64,000 nt of DNA from assembly GCA_963699055.1 (NCBI GenBank), contig CAVOTA010000002.1, forward strand, positions 744,001-808,000, given 5' to 3'. Positions 26,096 to 35,342 of this stretch are shown here, piece after piece. This stretch comes from Bog-756 sp963699055 (GTDB lineage Bacteria; Actinomycetota; Acidimicrobiia; Acidimicrobiales; RAAP-2). Under the pieces are notes generated by a model. It was not told the DNA's origin, ran no database searches, and saw only the letters and a program-made list of their open reading frames with translations. Numbering within the stretch: the first letter of the stretch is position 1; every line of letters starts with the position of its first letter. Made by a program: the position numbers and the translations under genes.

Positions 26096-26210
26096 CCGAC
26101 GGATCCCCTGGTCAGGATGTCTGACTCCTGGATCCGGGCGCGCGTCGCCACCGGTGGTTACCGTTGCCGTTGGCGGATGCACTCGCGCGGTAGTGAACAC
26201 GGGTAGGGAC

Positions 26211-27197
26211 ATGCTGCAGTCCAGGACGAGGGGACCCCGTCGCCGGGTGGTCGCGCTCGTGGCCGGTCTCCTGGCCGTGACCGCCGTCGCCGGCCCCGCT
26301 GCCGCCTCCGCCTCTGTCGCCGGTGCCGCCGCCGCCCGTGAGCCGGCCACCGCCCTTCCCGCCCCCACCGGTACCACCCCGGTCGTGCACGCGCCCCCGG
26401 GCAGCTGGTGGGTGCCCTCCCTCGGGTCCCAGCCGTGGCAGTGGGAGCTGTCCAACCCGCTGAAGCTGTCGGACGTGAAGGAGATGGGCACCGACGACAA
26501 GCTGCCCGACGGGAGCATCGCCCCGGCTCCGGTGATCTACGACATCGACGGGATCATCAACCCGGCCTCCACCGTGGACGCGCTCCACGCCCTGGGCAAG
26601 CACGTCGTCTGCTACGTGGAGGTGGGGGCGGCCGGTAACTACTACTCGACCACCGACGAGGGCATCCCCACCACCTACTACGAGCAGTTCGCGGCGGCCG
26701 GCGTGCTCGGGCACTCCGTGTCCGGGTGGCCCGAGCACTACCTCGACATCCGCTCGCCGGCCACCGTGGCCATCGTCGAGGCGATGATCGACCAGCAGTG
26801 CGCGGCCAAGGGCTTCGACGCCGTGGAGACCGACATCGACGAGTCGTACGGCTCGGACTCGGGGTTCCCGCTCACCCAGGCCGACGAGGTGCAGTACATG
26901 ACCACCCTGGCCGACTACATGCACGGGCTGGGGCTCGGTTGGTGGATCAAGAACCCCGACGACACCGGCGACGACTACGCCACCGTGATGGAGCCCCTGG
27001 CCGACGCCGTCCTGACCGAGCAGTGCAACCAGTACCGGTCGTGCGGCCTCCTGAGCTCGTACTTCGGTCACAAGGCCGTGTTCAACGCCGAGTACCACCT
27101 GCGCCCGGCCAAGTTCTGCGCCGGTGACCTCGCCCTCGGGATCAACGGGGCGCAGTTCAACCTCGACCTGACCGGGGTGCGCAAGCCGTGCGCGTAG
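26211..27197 (+). CDS. Secreted GH114-like glycoside hydrolase (polygalactosaminidase family)
   Basis: A 328-residue exported protein: signal peptide about residues 1-40 (RRRVVALVAGLLAVTAVAGP), then a TIM barrel with the GH114 pattern. YDIDGIINPASTVDALHALG, VVCYVEVGAAGNYY, GWPEHYLDIRSP and the acidic GFDAVETDIDESYGSDSGF place two conserved Asp/Glu sites, and AVLTEQCNQYRSC plus KAVFNAEYH close it. Known relatives cut alpha-1,4-polygalactosamine; this one could attack an exopolysaccharide, but its substrate is not shown. A GGTAGGGA ribosome site precedes ATG 26211. It converges on the Tad operon with 16 bp between stops. Confidence 0.75.
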   Translation: MLQSRTRGPRRRVVALVAGLLAVTAVAGPAAASASVAGAAAAREPATALPAPTGTTPVVHAPPGSWWVPSLGSQPWQWELSNPLKLSDVKEMGTDDKLPDGSIAPAPVIYDIDGIINPASTVDALHALGKHVVCYVEVGAAGNYYSTTDEGIPTTYYEQFAAAGVLGHSVSGWPEHYLDIRSPATVAIVEAMIDQQCAAKGFDAVETDIDESYGSDSGFPLTQADEVQYMTTLADYMHGLGLGWWIKNPDDTGDDYATVMEPLADAVLTEQCNQYRSCGLLSSYFGHKAVFNAEYHLRPAKFCAGDLALGINGAQFNLDLTGVRKPCA

Positions 27198-27213
27198 CGG
27201 TCGTGCGCCGCGG

Positions 27214-30200
27214 TCAGAGGGCGCCGACCCGGCGCCGGCTCAGCGACCGGTAGAGCGCCAACGTGCTCGGGTGGACCGATTCGACGGGCTCGATGTCGTC
27301 CGCCACCACCCGCACCAGTTCGGCCATCACCGACTCGACCCCACCCGGGTTTCCGGCGGCGTCGGCGGCCCGCAGCAGCATCCGGTAGAGGCGCTCGTCG
27401 TACGGACTGACCAGCAGACCCCTGCGGGCGGACCATTCCGCTCCCCGGGGATCGCCGGCGCGCAGGCTGGCTCCGGCGAGCCGCCCGCTCAGGTCCACGA
27501 CCGCCGACTCCACCGCCGGTGCCGTCCCGTCGAGCACCGACCAGTCCGAGGCGCGCATCCCCTCGAAGGGACGGCCCCGGACCAGCTCGAGCGCCCGGCG
27601 CCACGCGTCGGTGTCGTCACCGGCCGCCAGCTCCTGGAACCGCTCCCAGTCGGTACCCACCGCGGGACCGAGCCGCAGCCGACCGTGCGCACGGGGCAGG
27701 TGGTCGGTGCCGTCGTGTGCCGTTCCGAGTGCGCGCCGGGCCACGGACACCGTCGAGTGGAGGCTCGACGGGGCCATCACCCGTTCGGGCCACAGTGCCG
27801 TGGCCCAGACGTCGTTGGCGGCGCCGTCGGGATGGAGGGCGAGGTAGACGACGAGCTCCTTCGCCCATGCCCGGGTGAACTCGCGTGCCGCGCCGCGGAT
27901 CTCCACGGGACCGAGCACCGCCACCTCGACCTCGATCTCCCGAGGACGGCGCGACGTGGACGTGGGCGGCACCCGCACGGACGTTCCGGTGTCCTTTCCC
28001 ACGAGGGCCGGGACCGCGCCCGCAGGTTCCTCGTCGCCGCCGTCGGTGGGTGGACGGACGGCGGACCGCTCCGGAACGCCACGTGGCGCGGGGTCGAGGT
28101 CCGGATCGAGCTGGTCGGGGTCCTGCACCGCTCCGTCCGGGGCCGACCCCACAGTGGCCACGTCCACGAGCGCCATGACCTGGGCGAGTTCGATCTCCGT
28201 CACCTGCTGTGGCTCCAGGACGTCGTCGAGGAGGCCGAGTGCCGACGCCTCGCCACGGGGGCCGACGGTGACCCGGCGGGCAGCTCCGTGATCCGTGCCC
28301 GGGTCCGACACGGCCACCACGGCGACACCGCCTCCCCCCTCCGCGCCGACGGCCACCAGGGCCTGGACGTCGGACGCGGGCAACCCGGGCCCGCACACGA
28401 CCACCACCGGGTCCCAGTCCGATGATCCGGCCTCACACCTCGCCTGGAGGACCGTGGAGAAGCCACCGTCGTCGAGCCGGACCGAGTCCCGCAGCCGGCG
28501 CCAGGCGAGGTCGGCGGCGAGCGGCCCCGCGGCACCCGTGACCGACACGTGGTCGAGCCGCTCGAGGTCGACCCCGAACCCGACGAGCACGAGGTCGAAG
28601 CCCGACGACCACCGGGAGGTGGCGAGCTCGAGGGCCAGGGCACGGACGACGCCCTCGGTGTCGACCCGCTCGCCGTCGAGCACCAGCGCCCCCAGGCCTT
28701 CGAGATGCAGGAAGAGCACCCGTCCGTCGACGCGGCCGATCGCCACGAGCGTCGGGAGCGGAAACGCCCCCCGCCCCCTCCGGCCGAGCCCCTCGGCACG
28801 GTCCCGCCCCTCCGTGCTCCACCGCTCCAAGGTTCCGCGGTCGATCGACACCGTGGTCGGGTCCCCGGTCGTGTTCCACCCCGGCGGGAGTCCATCGGTC
28901 GCCACCGGGCCGTCCACGACCAGTTCCACCTCGTCCTCGGAGACCCGGACACCGACGACTCCCGGCCGGGGCCCGCCGGACGGGCGAGGTGCGCAGTAGT
29001 CGCGGACGGCATCTTCTGCCGCGCGCAGCACCTCCCCGCCGTCCCCCACCCGTACCCGCTGCTCGAACTGCCGGAGCACGGGGTCGGGCAGCCGGATGGA
29101 GGTGCCGGGCGCACGGTGTCGCTGCTGCACCTTCCGGAGCCGGTCGACCAGTTCGGACACGCCCACCCCCACGACGCCCGCGCCCACAGGCACCACGGGC
29201 ACCACGGGCACCGGGGGTACCACCGGCGCCGGTGGTCGGCCCGGTACGTGCGACACGCCCGGTCTCCCGGGAGCGTCCCGCACCGGGCCTCGCTCGGGCT
29301 CCGGGGGCGACCCGACGACGGTGGGGGCGGGCAGGAGGAGCACCCACCCCGGCCGGATCCAGTGGTCGGCCCCCAGGTGGCCACCGTCGGGCTGGACGCG
29401 GCCGTAGTTCAGCTCGGCGAGCTCCCTCCAACGACGGGCCGAACCCAGGCGCTGCTCGGCCACCGACCACAACGTCTCGCGGGCCGCCACCGTGTGGTCC
29501 GCCGAGGGAGGGGTGTGCACGTCACCGGGAGGCACCGGGACGGGGGAACGGTCACCGGAGGCAACCTGGTCGGCTGCCGGCACCGACCCGTCCCGTCTGT
29601 CGGCGCGGCGCACCGCGGTCGCCCACGGTCCGCCGGAGCCGTCGGCCGCCACCCGCACGTCCAGCGAGACCGCTCCCTGCGGTGGTGGGACCGGGGACGG
29701 CTCCGATCCTCCGGCGCGTGGACCCGTCCGGTCCGGGAGGTCCGGAGGACCCGCACCCTCCCCGCCGACCGGGACGACGGCCACCCCGGGACGGATGTGG
29801 GCGGCGTGGGAGCCGACGGGACGGAGGTCGTGGGGCGAGCGGGCGGCCCCGCCGAGGGCGAAGGCGGCGCCCACCAGACCGGCCACCACCCACTGCATCG
29901 TCCGGCTCCCCGGGAGATGGGCCGGCGCCCGACCGGACCGCCAGTAGCGGGCCTCGAGCAGGATGCACGTGACCGCCCAGGCCCAGGCCGACCAGGCGAC
30001 GACGAGGGCGACCTGGCCGAGCCACGCCGACATGGCGGGAACGCCGACCGAGGGCGCGTGACCTCCCGTGACGGCCCGCAATGGGAGCAGGAGGTCGACC
30101 CGGGCGAAGGGTGTCCCTCCCATGACAGCCAGCCAGACCGGTACGCCGACGCACACCGCGGCCAGCAGCACCAGGGCGGCGGCACGGGTGGCGACCGGCC

Positions 30201-30237
30201 CCGCAGCCCCTCGTGGACCCGGACGGTACGGGCTCAC
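27214..30237 (-). CDS. Large membrane protein with LysM and BTAD (SARP-type) domains
   Basis: A 1007-residue protein, last in the Tad operon, starting at GTG 30237 with a GTGA overlap to the gene before. Three membrane helices lie at about residues 18-38, 72-94 and 112-132. A LysM module follows at about 245-300 (TLWSVAEQRLGSARRWRELA). A long middle part contains a CHAT-like or unknown alpha/beta region with repeated D-x-V strands. The last ~245 residues form a winged-helix plus bacterial transcriptional activator domain (WAKELVVYLALHPDG; LYRMLLRAADAAGNPGG). A LysM domain suggests peptidoglycan contact and BTAD suggests transcription control, an odd combination for one chain. It may sense the wall and regulate pilus genes, but that is inference. 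Confidence 0.72.
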   Translation of the reverse strand: MSPYRPGPRGAAGPVATRAAALVLLAAVCVGVPVWLAVMGGTPFARVDLLLPLRAVTGGHAPSVGVPAMSAWLGQVALVVAWSAWAWAVTCILLEARYWRSGRAPAHLPGSRTMQWVVAGLVGAAFALGGAARSPHDLRPVGSHAAHIRPGVAVVPVGGEGAGPPDLPDRTGPRAGGSEPSPVPPPQGAVSLDVRVAADGSGGPWATAVRRADRRDGSVPAADQVASGDRSPVPVPPGDVHTPPSADHTVAARETLWSVAEQRLGSARRWRELAELNYGRVQPDGGHLGADHWIRPGWVLLLPAPTVVGSPPEPERGPVRDAPGRPGVSHVPGRPPAPVVPPVPVVPVVPVGAGVVGVGVSELVDRLRKVQQRHRAPGTSIRLPDPVLRQFEQRVRVGDGGEVLRAAEDAVRDYCAPRPSGGPRPGVVGVRVSEDEVELVVDGPVATDGLPPGWNTTGDPTTVSIDRGTLERWSTEGRDRAEGLGRRGRGAFPLPTLVAIGRVDGRVLFLHLEGLGALVLDGERVDTEGVVRALALELATSRWSSGFDLVLVGFGVDLERLDHVSVTGAAGPLAADLAWRRLRDSVRLDDGGFSTVLQARCEAGSSDWDPVVVVCGPGLPASDVQALVAVGAEGGGGVAVVAVSDPGTDHGAARRVTVGPRGEASALGLLDDVLEPQQVTEIELAQVMALVDVATVGSAPDGAVQDPDQLDPDLDPAPRGVPERSAVRPPTDGGDEEPAGAVPALVGKDTGTSVRVPPTSTSRRPREIEVEVAVLGPVEIRGAAREFTRAWAKELVVYLALHPDGAANDVWATALWPERVMAPSSLHSTVSVARRALGTAHDGTDHLPRAHGRLRLGPAVGTDWERFQELAAGDDTDAWRRALELVRGRPFEGMRASDWSVLDGTAPAVESAVVDLSGRLAGASLRAGDPRGAEWSARRGLLVSPYDERLYRMLLRAADAAGNPGGVESVMAELVRVVADDIEPVESVHPSTLALYRSLSRRRVGAL

Positions 30238-30755
30238 GCCACACCGACCGTGACGCCATGGAGGTCCTCGGCCGAGGCGGACGCCGACACCATGAGCCAG
30301 CGGATCCCGACGATCCCGAGGACCGTGGTGGGCACCTGGTACCGGATCGTCACCGTGACCACACCGGCGTCCACGCTGGCCGTGCCCGGGTGGCCCGACA
30401 CGTAGGTGAACTGCTCGGCGGCGGCCACCGCGGCATCGGTGTCGAGGACGACCTGTCCGTCGCGCAGACCGTCGACGCTGATGGCGCCGGCGCCGGCCCG
30501 TGCGGCCTGTTCCGCCTCGACCTCCGCCGCCTGATGGGCGGTGAGTGCCGCGCCCCCGTCGACGACGAGCCCCAACAGTGCCACCAGGGCGACGAGCAGC
30601 AGCAGGACGAACGCGATCAGGGCACCGTCGTCGTCCCGGTCCCGGCGGCGGTGCCGATCGAAGGGTCCCGCTCCGACCCGCTGCGGGCGTCCGCCGGGGG
30701 ACGCCTGTCGGCCCGACTGCCGCGGCGTGGTGTGGCTGCTCCGGTCGCGGATCAT
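30234..30755 (-). CDS. TadG/RcpC-region pilus protein with one N-terminal membrane helix
   Basis: A 173-residue protein: an Arg/Ser-rich cytoplasmic start, DDDGALIAFVLLLLVALVALL membrane helix near residue 50, then an exported domain with VVDGGAALTAHQAAEVEAEQAARAGAGAI. That is the pattern of TadG/TadE-like putative Flp-pilus minor components. It begins at ATG 30755, five bases after the stop of the preceding TadE-like gene, and overlaps the LysM-BTAD gene start. The longer open frame upstream is a shadow. Confidence 0.72.
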   Translation of the reverse strand: MIRDRSSHTTPRQSGRQASPGGRPQRVGAGPFDRHRRRDRDDDGALIAFVLLLLVALVALLGLVVDGGAALTAHQAAEVEAEQAARAGAGAISVDGLRDGQVVLDTDAAVAAAEQFTYVSGHPGTASVDAGVVTVTIRYQVPTTVLGIVGIRWLMVSASASAEDLHGVTVGVA

Positions 30756-30759
30756 GGGT

Positions 30760-31293
30760 TCACCCGACCGACCGGTACGGATCGAGCGGGGCCGTGGCCG
30801 ACGCCGACACGGTCGTCGACCCGGGAAGCCCGGGGAATCCCACGTCGGACAGCAGCACGAGGCAGGACACGTGGGCCGTGACGTACCCACCCGGGAAGAA
30901 ATGACTGGTGTCGATGGTGATGTCGGCATGGGCGCAGGTGTGGGTCCTCCCGATGAGGTCGATCACGGCGTTCATCGATCCGACCCACTGCGCGGTGCCG
31001 ACCGTCGGCAGGACCGCGGCGGCCTCGGCTCCGGCACGCGCCGCCTCCACGACCTGCTGCCGGGCCTCCACGACCCGCCCGAAGACGAGGGACGCCAGGA
31101 GGACCACCATCAGGACAGGGGTCAGTACCACGAGTTCCACGGTGAGGCTCGCCCGGTCGGAGCGGTCGGAGCGGACGGACCGGTCGGAGCGGACGGACCG
31201 GTCGGAGCGGACGGAGCGGTCGGTCCCCGACGAACCTGGCGAGGCGTCCCGGGGACGGCGGGACGGCGGCACCGTCACTCCACGGCGCATCAC
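30760..31293 (-). CDS. TadE-like minor pilin with repeat-coded N-terminus
   Basis: A 177-residue TadE-family protein. The signature LTVELVVLTPVLMVVLLASLVFG with the following EARQQVVEAARAGAEAAA is typical of pseudopilin-like TadE. Before it, residues about 23-48 are SDRSVR repeats coded by an 18-bp tandem array (31163-31216). It starts at GTG 31293, overlapping the previous stop by GTGA; an adjacent ATG at 31290 is an alternative. The repeat part would stay in the cytoplasm or be removed with the leader peptide. Confidence 0.8.
   Translation of the reverse strand: MMRRGVTVPPSRRPRDASPGSSGTDRSVRSDRSVRSDRSVRSDRSDRASLTVELVVLTPVLMVVLLASLVFGRVVEARQQVVEAARAGAEAAAVLPTVGTAQWVGSMNAVIDLIGRTHTCAHADITIDTSHFFPGGYVTAHVSCLVLLSDVGFPGLPGSTTVSASATAPLDPYRSVG
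31163..31216. repeat. 18-bp tandem repeat inside the TadE-like gene, three copies
   Basis: CGGTCGGAGCGGACGGAC is repeated at 31163, 31181 and 31199 (last copy one base short). The unit length is a multiple of three, so copy changes keep the frame. Confidence 0.9.
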
Positions 31294-31745
31294 TCGGACG
31301 ACCGGAACTGCTGGATCTGGCCGATGGCGCTGGCACTGACGGCCAGCGAGATCCCGGGGATGACCGACACCGCCGACCCCGACACCCGGAGCAGCTCGGC
31401 ATCACCGGGCAGGACGGCCGTGGTCACCGACGCCGACGTCACGTCGGAGCCGGGTCCGTCCAGAACCGCGTCCGCCCGCGCCACCCCGACCCCCGGACCG
31501 CCGTTCACGGCGCGAGCGGTGCGGTCGCCCTCCGACGCGGCGAGCTGCACGACCTGGGAGGCGTGCATCCACAGTGCGAACTGGACGGCGACCAGGAGGA
31601 GGAACATGACGACGGGCACGACGATGACGGCTTCGACGACCGACGAGCCGGCGTCCCCCCTGAGGAGGAGCCGGCCCGTCGGCCGACGGGTGGACGGAGA
31701 CGGACGACCGCGGGACCTGGTCGCCCGTCCGGGGAGGGCGGTCAC
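31290..31745 (-). CDS. TadE-like minor pilin
   Basis: A 151-residue TadE-like protein. An Arg-rich start is followed by GSSVVEAVIVVPVVMFLLLVAV (membrane helix near residue 40) and QFALWMHASQVVQLAASEGDRTARAV. A second exported part ends with IPGISLAVSASAIGQIQQF. The GTG at 31745 lies three bases from the stop of the small pilin gene. There is no ATG in frame near here; the long open frame seen upstream runs antisense through unrelated genes. Confidence 0.75.
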   Translation of the reverse strand: MTALPGRATRSRGRPSPSTRRPTGRLLLRGDAGSSVVEAVIVVPVVMFLLLVAVQFALWMHASQVVQLAASEGDRTARAVNGGPGVGVARADAVLDGPGSDVTSASVTTAVLPGDAELLRVSGSAVSVIPGISLAVSASAIGQIQQFRSSE

Positions 31746-31747
31746 GG

Positions 31748-31939
31748 TCAGTCGAGGTTGATCGAGTTGGCCTTGGCCGTGACCTTGGCCACGATGATCG
31801 CCCCGACGGCGATCGCCAGCGCGGCGAAGATCGCGGTCAGCACGACCTTCTCGACGACGCTGCCGGCCTCGTTCCAGCCGTCGGCGGCATCGAATCGGGC
31901 CCGGAGGTACGTCCAGAGGACGGCGACGTGGGTGGACAT
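31748..31939 (-). CDS. Small Flp-pilin-like protein
   Basis: A 63-residue protein with a 30-residue polar leader, a Gly then SVVEKVV, and a 22-residue hydrophobic helix (LTAIFAALAIAVGAIIVAKV). It has the size and layout of a Flp major pilin, but the Glu falls one position short of the classic G|xxxxEY processing site, so it might be a diverged pilin. A strong AAAGGAG ribosome site (31948-31954) fits a highly made subunit. It sits between tadC and the TadE-like genes. No TadV prepilin peptidase gene was found in the window. Confidence 0.65.
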   Translation of the reverse strand: MSTHVAVLWTYLRARFDAADGWNEAGSVVEKVVLTAIFAALAIAVGAIIVAKVTAKANSINLD

Positions 31940-32092
31940 GGTGTGTGCTCCTTTGTTGGTTGGCGTGGTGCTGGTCGGGTGATGCGGTGAACCGGGTGCT
32001 GCGATGAGAAGCGCGGGATCGGGTGCCGACGAGCCGGAGGTCGTGGCGTGCGGATCGGTGCCGGGAGCGGTGGAGCGATGGCTGCGGCCGTG

Positions 32093-33046
32093 TCAGAAAC
32101 CCCCGAGGATCCGGGCCACGGCGGGGTACCCGATGAAGACGAGGAATCCGAGCAGGAGGAACGCACCGGGGAGGAAGAGTCGCTCGGTCATGGCGTTCGC
32201 CGCCGACTCCGCCTCGGCCTGTTCGTGCCGTCGGAGTGAGTCCCCCCGGGCCATGAGCGACTGTCGGATCCTGGCGCCCTCGGTGCCGGCGAGCTGCACC
32301 GTCGTGGAGAGCTCGACCAGTTCGGGCACACCGAGTTCCGTGCCGAGGGCGGCCAGCGCCTCCCATGGAGGCGTGCCGGCGTCCCGGGCCGTCTGGAGAG
32401 CCCTCGCCATGCGCCTCGCCGCCCAGTCGGGCGTCACCCGGGACGCGGCGTGGAGCGCTCCGTCGACACCGACTCCTCCGGCGAGGCTCAGCACGACGAG
32501 GTCGACGAACGACCCGAGCACGACCCGCATGTGCCGGCGCCGCTCCTGGGCACGACGCATCAGCGCCGACACCCCCAGGGCCACACCGATGACCGGCCCG
32601 GTGCCGGCGACCACGACGACCGGTCCCAGCGGGACCGGGGCGCCCACCAGGGTGAGCACGATCCACAGTGCCACCGGACCCACGGCACACGTCGCGGCGA
32701 GCACGATCATCCGGGCGGCGAACAGCTCCGGTTCCACCCCGGTGCACGCCAGGGCCGATCCGAGGGTGCGGACCCGAGGATGGGTGGCCCACCTCCCGCC
32801 GGTCATCCACCTGGTCCCGTCGGCTGCGAGCCGGTCGACCGTGGCGATCCCGACGCCGGTGGCCGACGAACGACCCCCGTGGGGACCGGAGCCGGCGCCG
32901 TGACCACCCGCCGCTCGGCGGGGATCGGCCGGGCGCTGCCAGTCCGACCACACCGTCTCCAGCGACGGACCCGACGAACGTGTGCCGACGGCGATGCCGA
33001 CCACACCCGTGGCGGCAACCACGGCCAGCAGGACGACGCCGATCAC
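32093..33046 (-). CDS. tadC: TadC-like pilus platform protein
   Basis: A 317-residue type II secretion F-domain membrane protein. An N-terminal helix and a cytoplasmic loop are followed by two helices (about 112-165), a conserved cytoplasmic helical domain (VVLGSFVDLVVLSLAGG and TPPWEALAALGTELGVPELVELS), and a C-terminal helix ending IGYPAVARILGGF. TadB and TadC form the inner-membrane platform driven by TadA. It starts at GTG 33046, overlapping the tadB stop (GTGA). A 153-bp gap separates it from the pilin gene. Confidence 0.85.
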   Translation of the reverse strand: MIGVVLLAVVAATGVVGIAVGTRSSGPSLETVWSDWQRPADPRRAAGGHGAGSGPHGGRSSATGVGIATVDRLAADGTRWMTGGRWATHPRVRTLGSALACTGVEPELFAARMIVLAATCAVGPVALWIVLTLVGAPVPLGPVVVVAGTGPVIGVALGVSALMRRAQERRRHMRVVLGSFVDLVVLSLAGGVGVDGALHAASRVTPDWAARRMARALQTARDAGTPPWEALAALGTELGVPELVELSTTVQLAGTEGARIRQSLMARGDSLRRHEQAEAESAANAMTERLFLPGAFLLLGFLVFIGYPAVARILGGF

Positions 33047-33960
33047 TGGTCCACCACGTCAGCGCCGAGGAGCCGGATGGCACGCGGGGGCCGGGCGAGG
33101 GTCACCAGGAGCGTGAGGCCCGCAGCGTAGAGCGCCCCGACGGCGGCGAGGACGAGCTGCCCGGTCCCCGACCCGTAGGGTGCGAGATAGGAACGGGCCA
33201 GCAGTGCCAGCACACCGGCGAAGGCCACCGAGAAGACGACGACCGTGCGGACGCCGCTGCGGACCGAGGCCCGGCTCGTCTCCACCCGCAGTCGGAGCGC
33301 GACCTCGTCGCGCGTCGACTCGGCCAACGAGCTCAGCAGGTCACCCAGACGCTGGGCACGCTCCGTGAACGCCAGCAGGAGCGAGCACACGACGCGGTCG
33401 GCACACGGGTCCCCCACGTCGTCGGCGAACCGGAGCAGTGCGGCCCGGGGCGCCACCCCGGACTGGATCTGGGCGGCGAGACGCTGGGTCTCCGAACGGA
33501 TCGGGACCGGGCTCAGGTCTGCGGTGGCGACGATCGCCTGACCGAGGCCGGCGGATGCCGCCAGCGTCCCCTGGAGGAGTTCGGTCCAGGTGGCGATGGC
33601 CTCCAGGGTCGTGATGGATGCCGTCGCCGACGTCTGGCGGAGGAGCCGGGGAAGTCCATAGGCCGCCACCACCCCGATCGGGCCGGCCACCGGCCACCCC
33701 GTGACCAGGGCGGCCAGCACGCCCACGGGTACGGCGACGGCCAGTGACCGCAGGTCCAGCCCCGCCACCGACGGCCGCCGGGAGGCCGGCGGGGCCCCGG
33801 GGGCCGGTCCTGCCGGTGCCCGTGGTGGCCCCTCCCCCTCTCGCCCGCCGGGACGGGATCCGCCGGGCAGGAGCAGTGCGGCGGTGACGCCGGCCAGCCC
33901 CAGCCCGAGGGCCAGGGCGACCACGACGACCGCCGGCGGGAGCTGGAGGAACAGGCTCAT
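33043..33960 (-). CDS. tadB: TadB-like pilus platform protein
   Basis: A 305-residue type II secretion F-domain protein, paired with TadC. It has an N-terminal helix (about 8-30), a Pro/Gly-rich linker, two helices near 75-110, the cytoplasmic domain (ELLQGTLAASAGLGQAI; AQRLGDLLSSLAESTRDEVALRLR) and two C-terminal helices. ATGA overlaps with tadA (33957-33960) and GTGA with tadC show tight coupling. Confidence 0.87.
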   Translation of the reverse strand: MSLFLQLPPAVVVVALALGLGLAGVTAALLLPGGSRPGGREGEGPPRAPAGPAPGAPPASRRPSVAGLDLRSLAVAVPVGVLAALVTGWPVAGPIGVVAAYGLPRLLRQTSATASITTLEAIATWTELLQGTLAASAGLGQAIVATADLSPVPIRSETQRLAAQIQSGVAPRAALLRFADDVGDPCADRVVCSLLLAFTERAQRLGDLLSSLAESTRDEVALRLRVETSRASVRSGVRTVVVFSVAFAGVLALLARSYLAPYGSGTGQLVLAAVGALYAAGLTLLVTLARPPRAIRLLGADVVDQ

Positions 33961-35342
33961 CGGACGCCCACCGGTCCTCCCGCACAGGCGAGCTCGAGTC
34001 CGAAGCGACGGAGCTCGTCCACCGTCTCGGCCCGCAACGGCGACGCAGCCACCGCCCGTCGGTCGGGTCCCGGTCGGTACACCTCGTTGGAGATCACCTG
34101 TACGCCCTCGGCGTCGATGACCTCGCGGACCGAGGACACGAACCGGGCACGGGAGCCGAGGGCCGGGAACGAGACCTGCGGCGTGTCGTCGTCGACCACC
34201 GCGGACCACGGATCGTCGGGAACCCGCTCCACGTGGTCCGTCAGGTCGCCGTCGTGCATCGCCGAGTCCAGGTGCACCACGAAGTGCAGCGCGCCCGAGA
34301 TGAGCAGGTTGGTGGCCTCCACCGGCAGTCGCTCCGGCGCCTGGACCGCATACGAGGCGATGCGGCGGAACACCCCGGCCGACGACTCGGCGTGGATCGT
34401 GCACATCGAGCCCGACCGACCCTGGCTCATGGCGTTGAGCATGGGGAGCACCTCGTCCCCGAGGACCTCGCCCACGATGACCCGGTCGGCGTTCATCCGG
34501 AGCGACCGACGAACCAGGTCGGCGACGGGAATGCGACCCTCGCCCTCGGTATTGGCCGGCCGGGCCTCCAGCGCCACGATGTCCGGATGGCGGACCGATC
34601 CGGTGTCGAGACCCAGCTCGAACGCCTGCTCGATGGTCACGAGACGTTCCCGGGGTCCGACCTCGGCCGCCAGCGCCCGCAGCAGGGTCGTCTTCCCCGA
34701 GTTCATCGCCCCCGACACGACGATGTTCTTCCGGGCCCGCACGGCGGCAGCCAGCAGCGACCGGAGCCCCTCGTCCATCGCCCCCAGGGCGCACAGGTCG
34801 TGGAGCGAGAGGTCGGCGAACCGGTGCCGGCGGATCGAGAGCGCGGGACGGGCAGTCACGGCCATGAGCGCGGAAAGGCGCGCCCCGCCGGGCAGCTGGA
34901 GGTCGAGTTCCGGTCGGGCCGTGTCGAACCGGCGCTCCGACAGACCGAACCGGCCGGCCGCGGAGCGGACCAGGTCCACCAACTCCTCGTCGGAGTCGGC
35001 CACGGCCGGCATCAGCCGCTTGGTGCCGTCGGCGAACGTCGCCCAGACCCGGTCACAGCCGTTGACGTCGATGTTCTCGATGTCCGGATCGTCCACCAGT
35101 GCCTGCAGCCGGCCCAGCCCGAACAGGGCGTCGAGCACCGACTGGGCCAACTGCTGTTCCTCCGCCGACGTCATCGACGCGAGGTCGGGGGCTGCACCCG
35201 ATTCGACCAGGTCGTCGAGGTGGAGGAAGGCGCGCTGACGTGCGAACTCCTTGCGGTCGTCGCCGGTGAGCGCGGCCGCGTCCTCACCGGCCAGGTCCTC
35301 CGCAACCAGGCGACGGATGAGGGAGGCCACGGCCGCCGTCAT
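33957..35342 (-). CDS. tadA: TadA/CpaF secretion ATPase
   Basis: A 461-residue type II/IV secretion ATPase of the TadA (CpaF) class. The N-terminal all-alpha domain (1-95) leads to IDVNGCDRVW, the Walker A loop GAMNSGKTT near residue 215 and an Asp/Glu box VTIEQAFEL. The Walker B region reads VIVGEVLGDEVLPML and the His box HAESSAG. It powers Flp pilus assembly. The more usual VGEVRG is VGEVLG here, one conservative change that need not affect function. Start at ATG 35342 by overlap with tadZ. Confidence 0.92.
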   Translation of the reverse strand: MTAAVASLIRRLVAEDLAGEDAAALTGDDRKEFARQRAFLHLDDLVESGAAPDLASMTSAEEQQLAQSVLDALFGLGRLQALVDDPDIENIDVNGCDRVWATFADGTKRLMPAVADSDEELVDLVRSAAGRFGLSERRFDTARPELDLQLPGGARLSALMAVTARPALSIRRHRFADLSLHDLCALGAMDEGLRSLLAAAVRARKNIVVSGAMNSGKTTLLRALAAEVGPRERLVTIEQAFELGLDTGSVRHPDIVALEARPANTEGEGRIPVADLVRRSLRMNADRVIVGEVLGDEVLPMLNAMSQGRSGSMCTIHAESSAGVFRRIASYAVQAPERLPVEATNLLISGALHFVVHLDSAMHDGDLTDHVERVPDDPWSAVVDDDTPQVSFPALGSRARFVSSVREVIDAEGVQVISNEVYRPGPDRRAVAASPLRAETVDELRRFGLELACAGGPVGVR

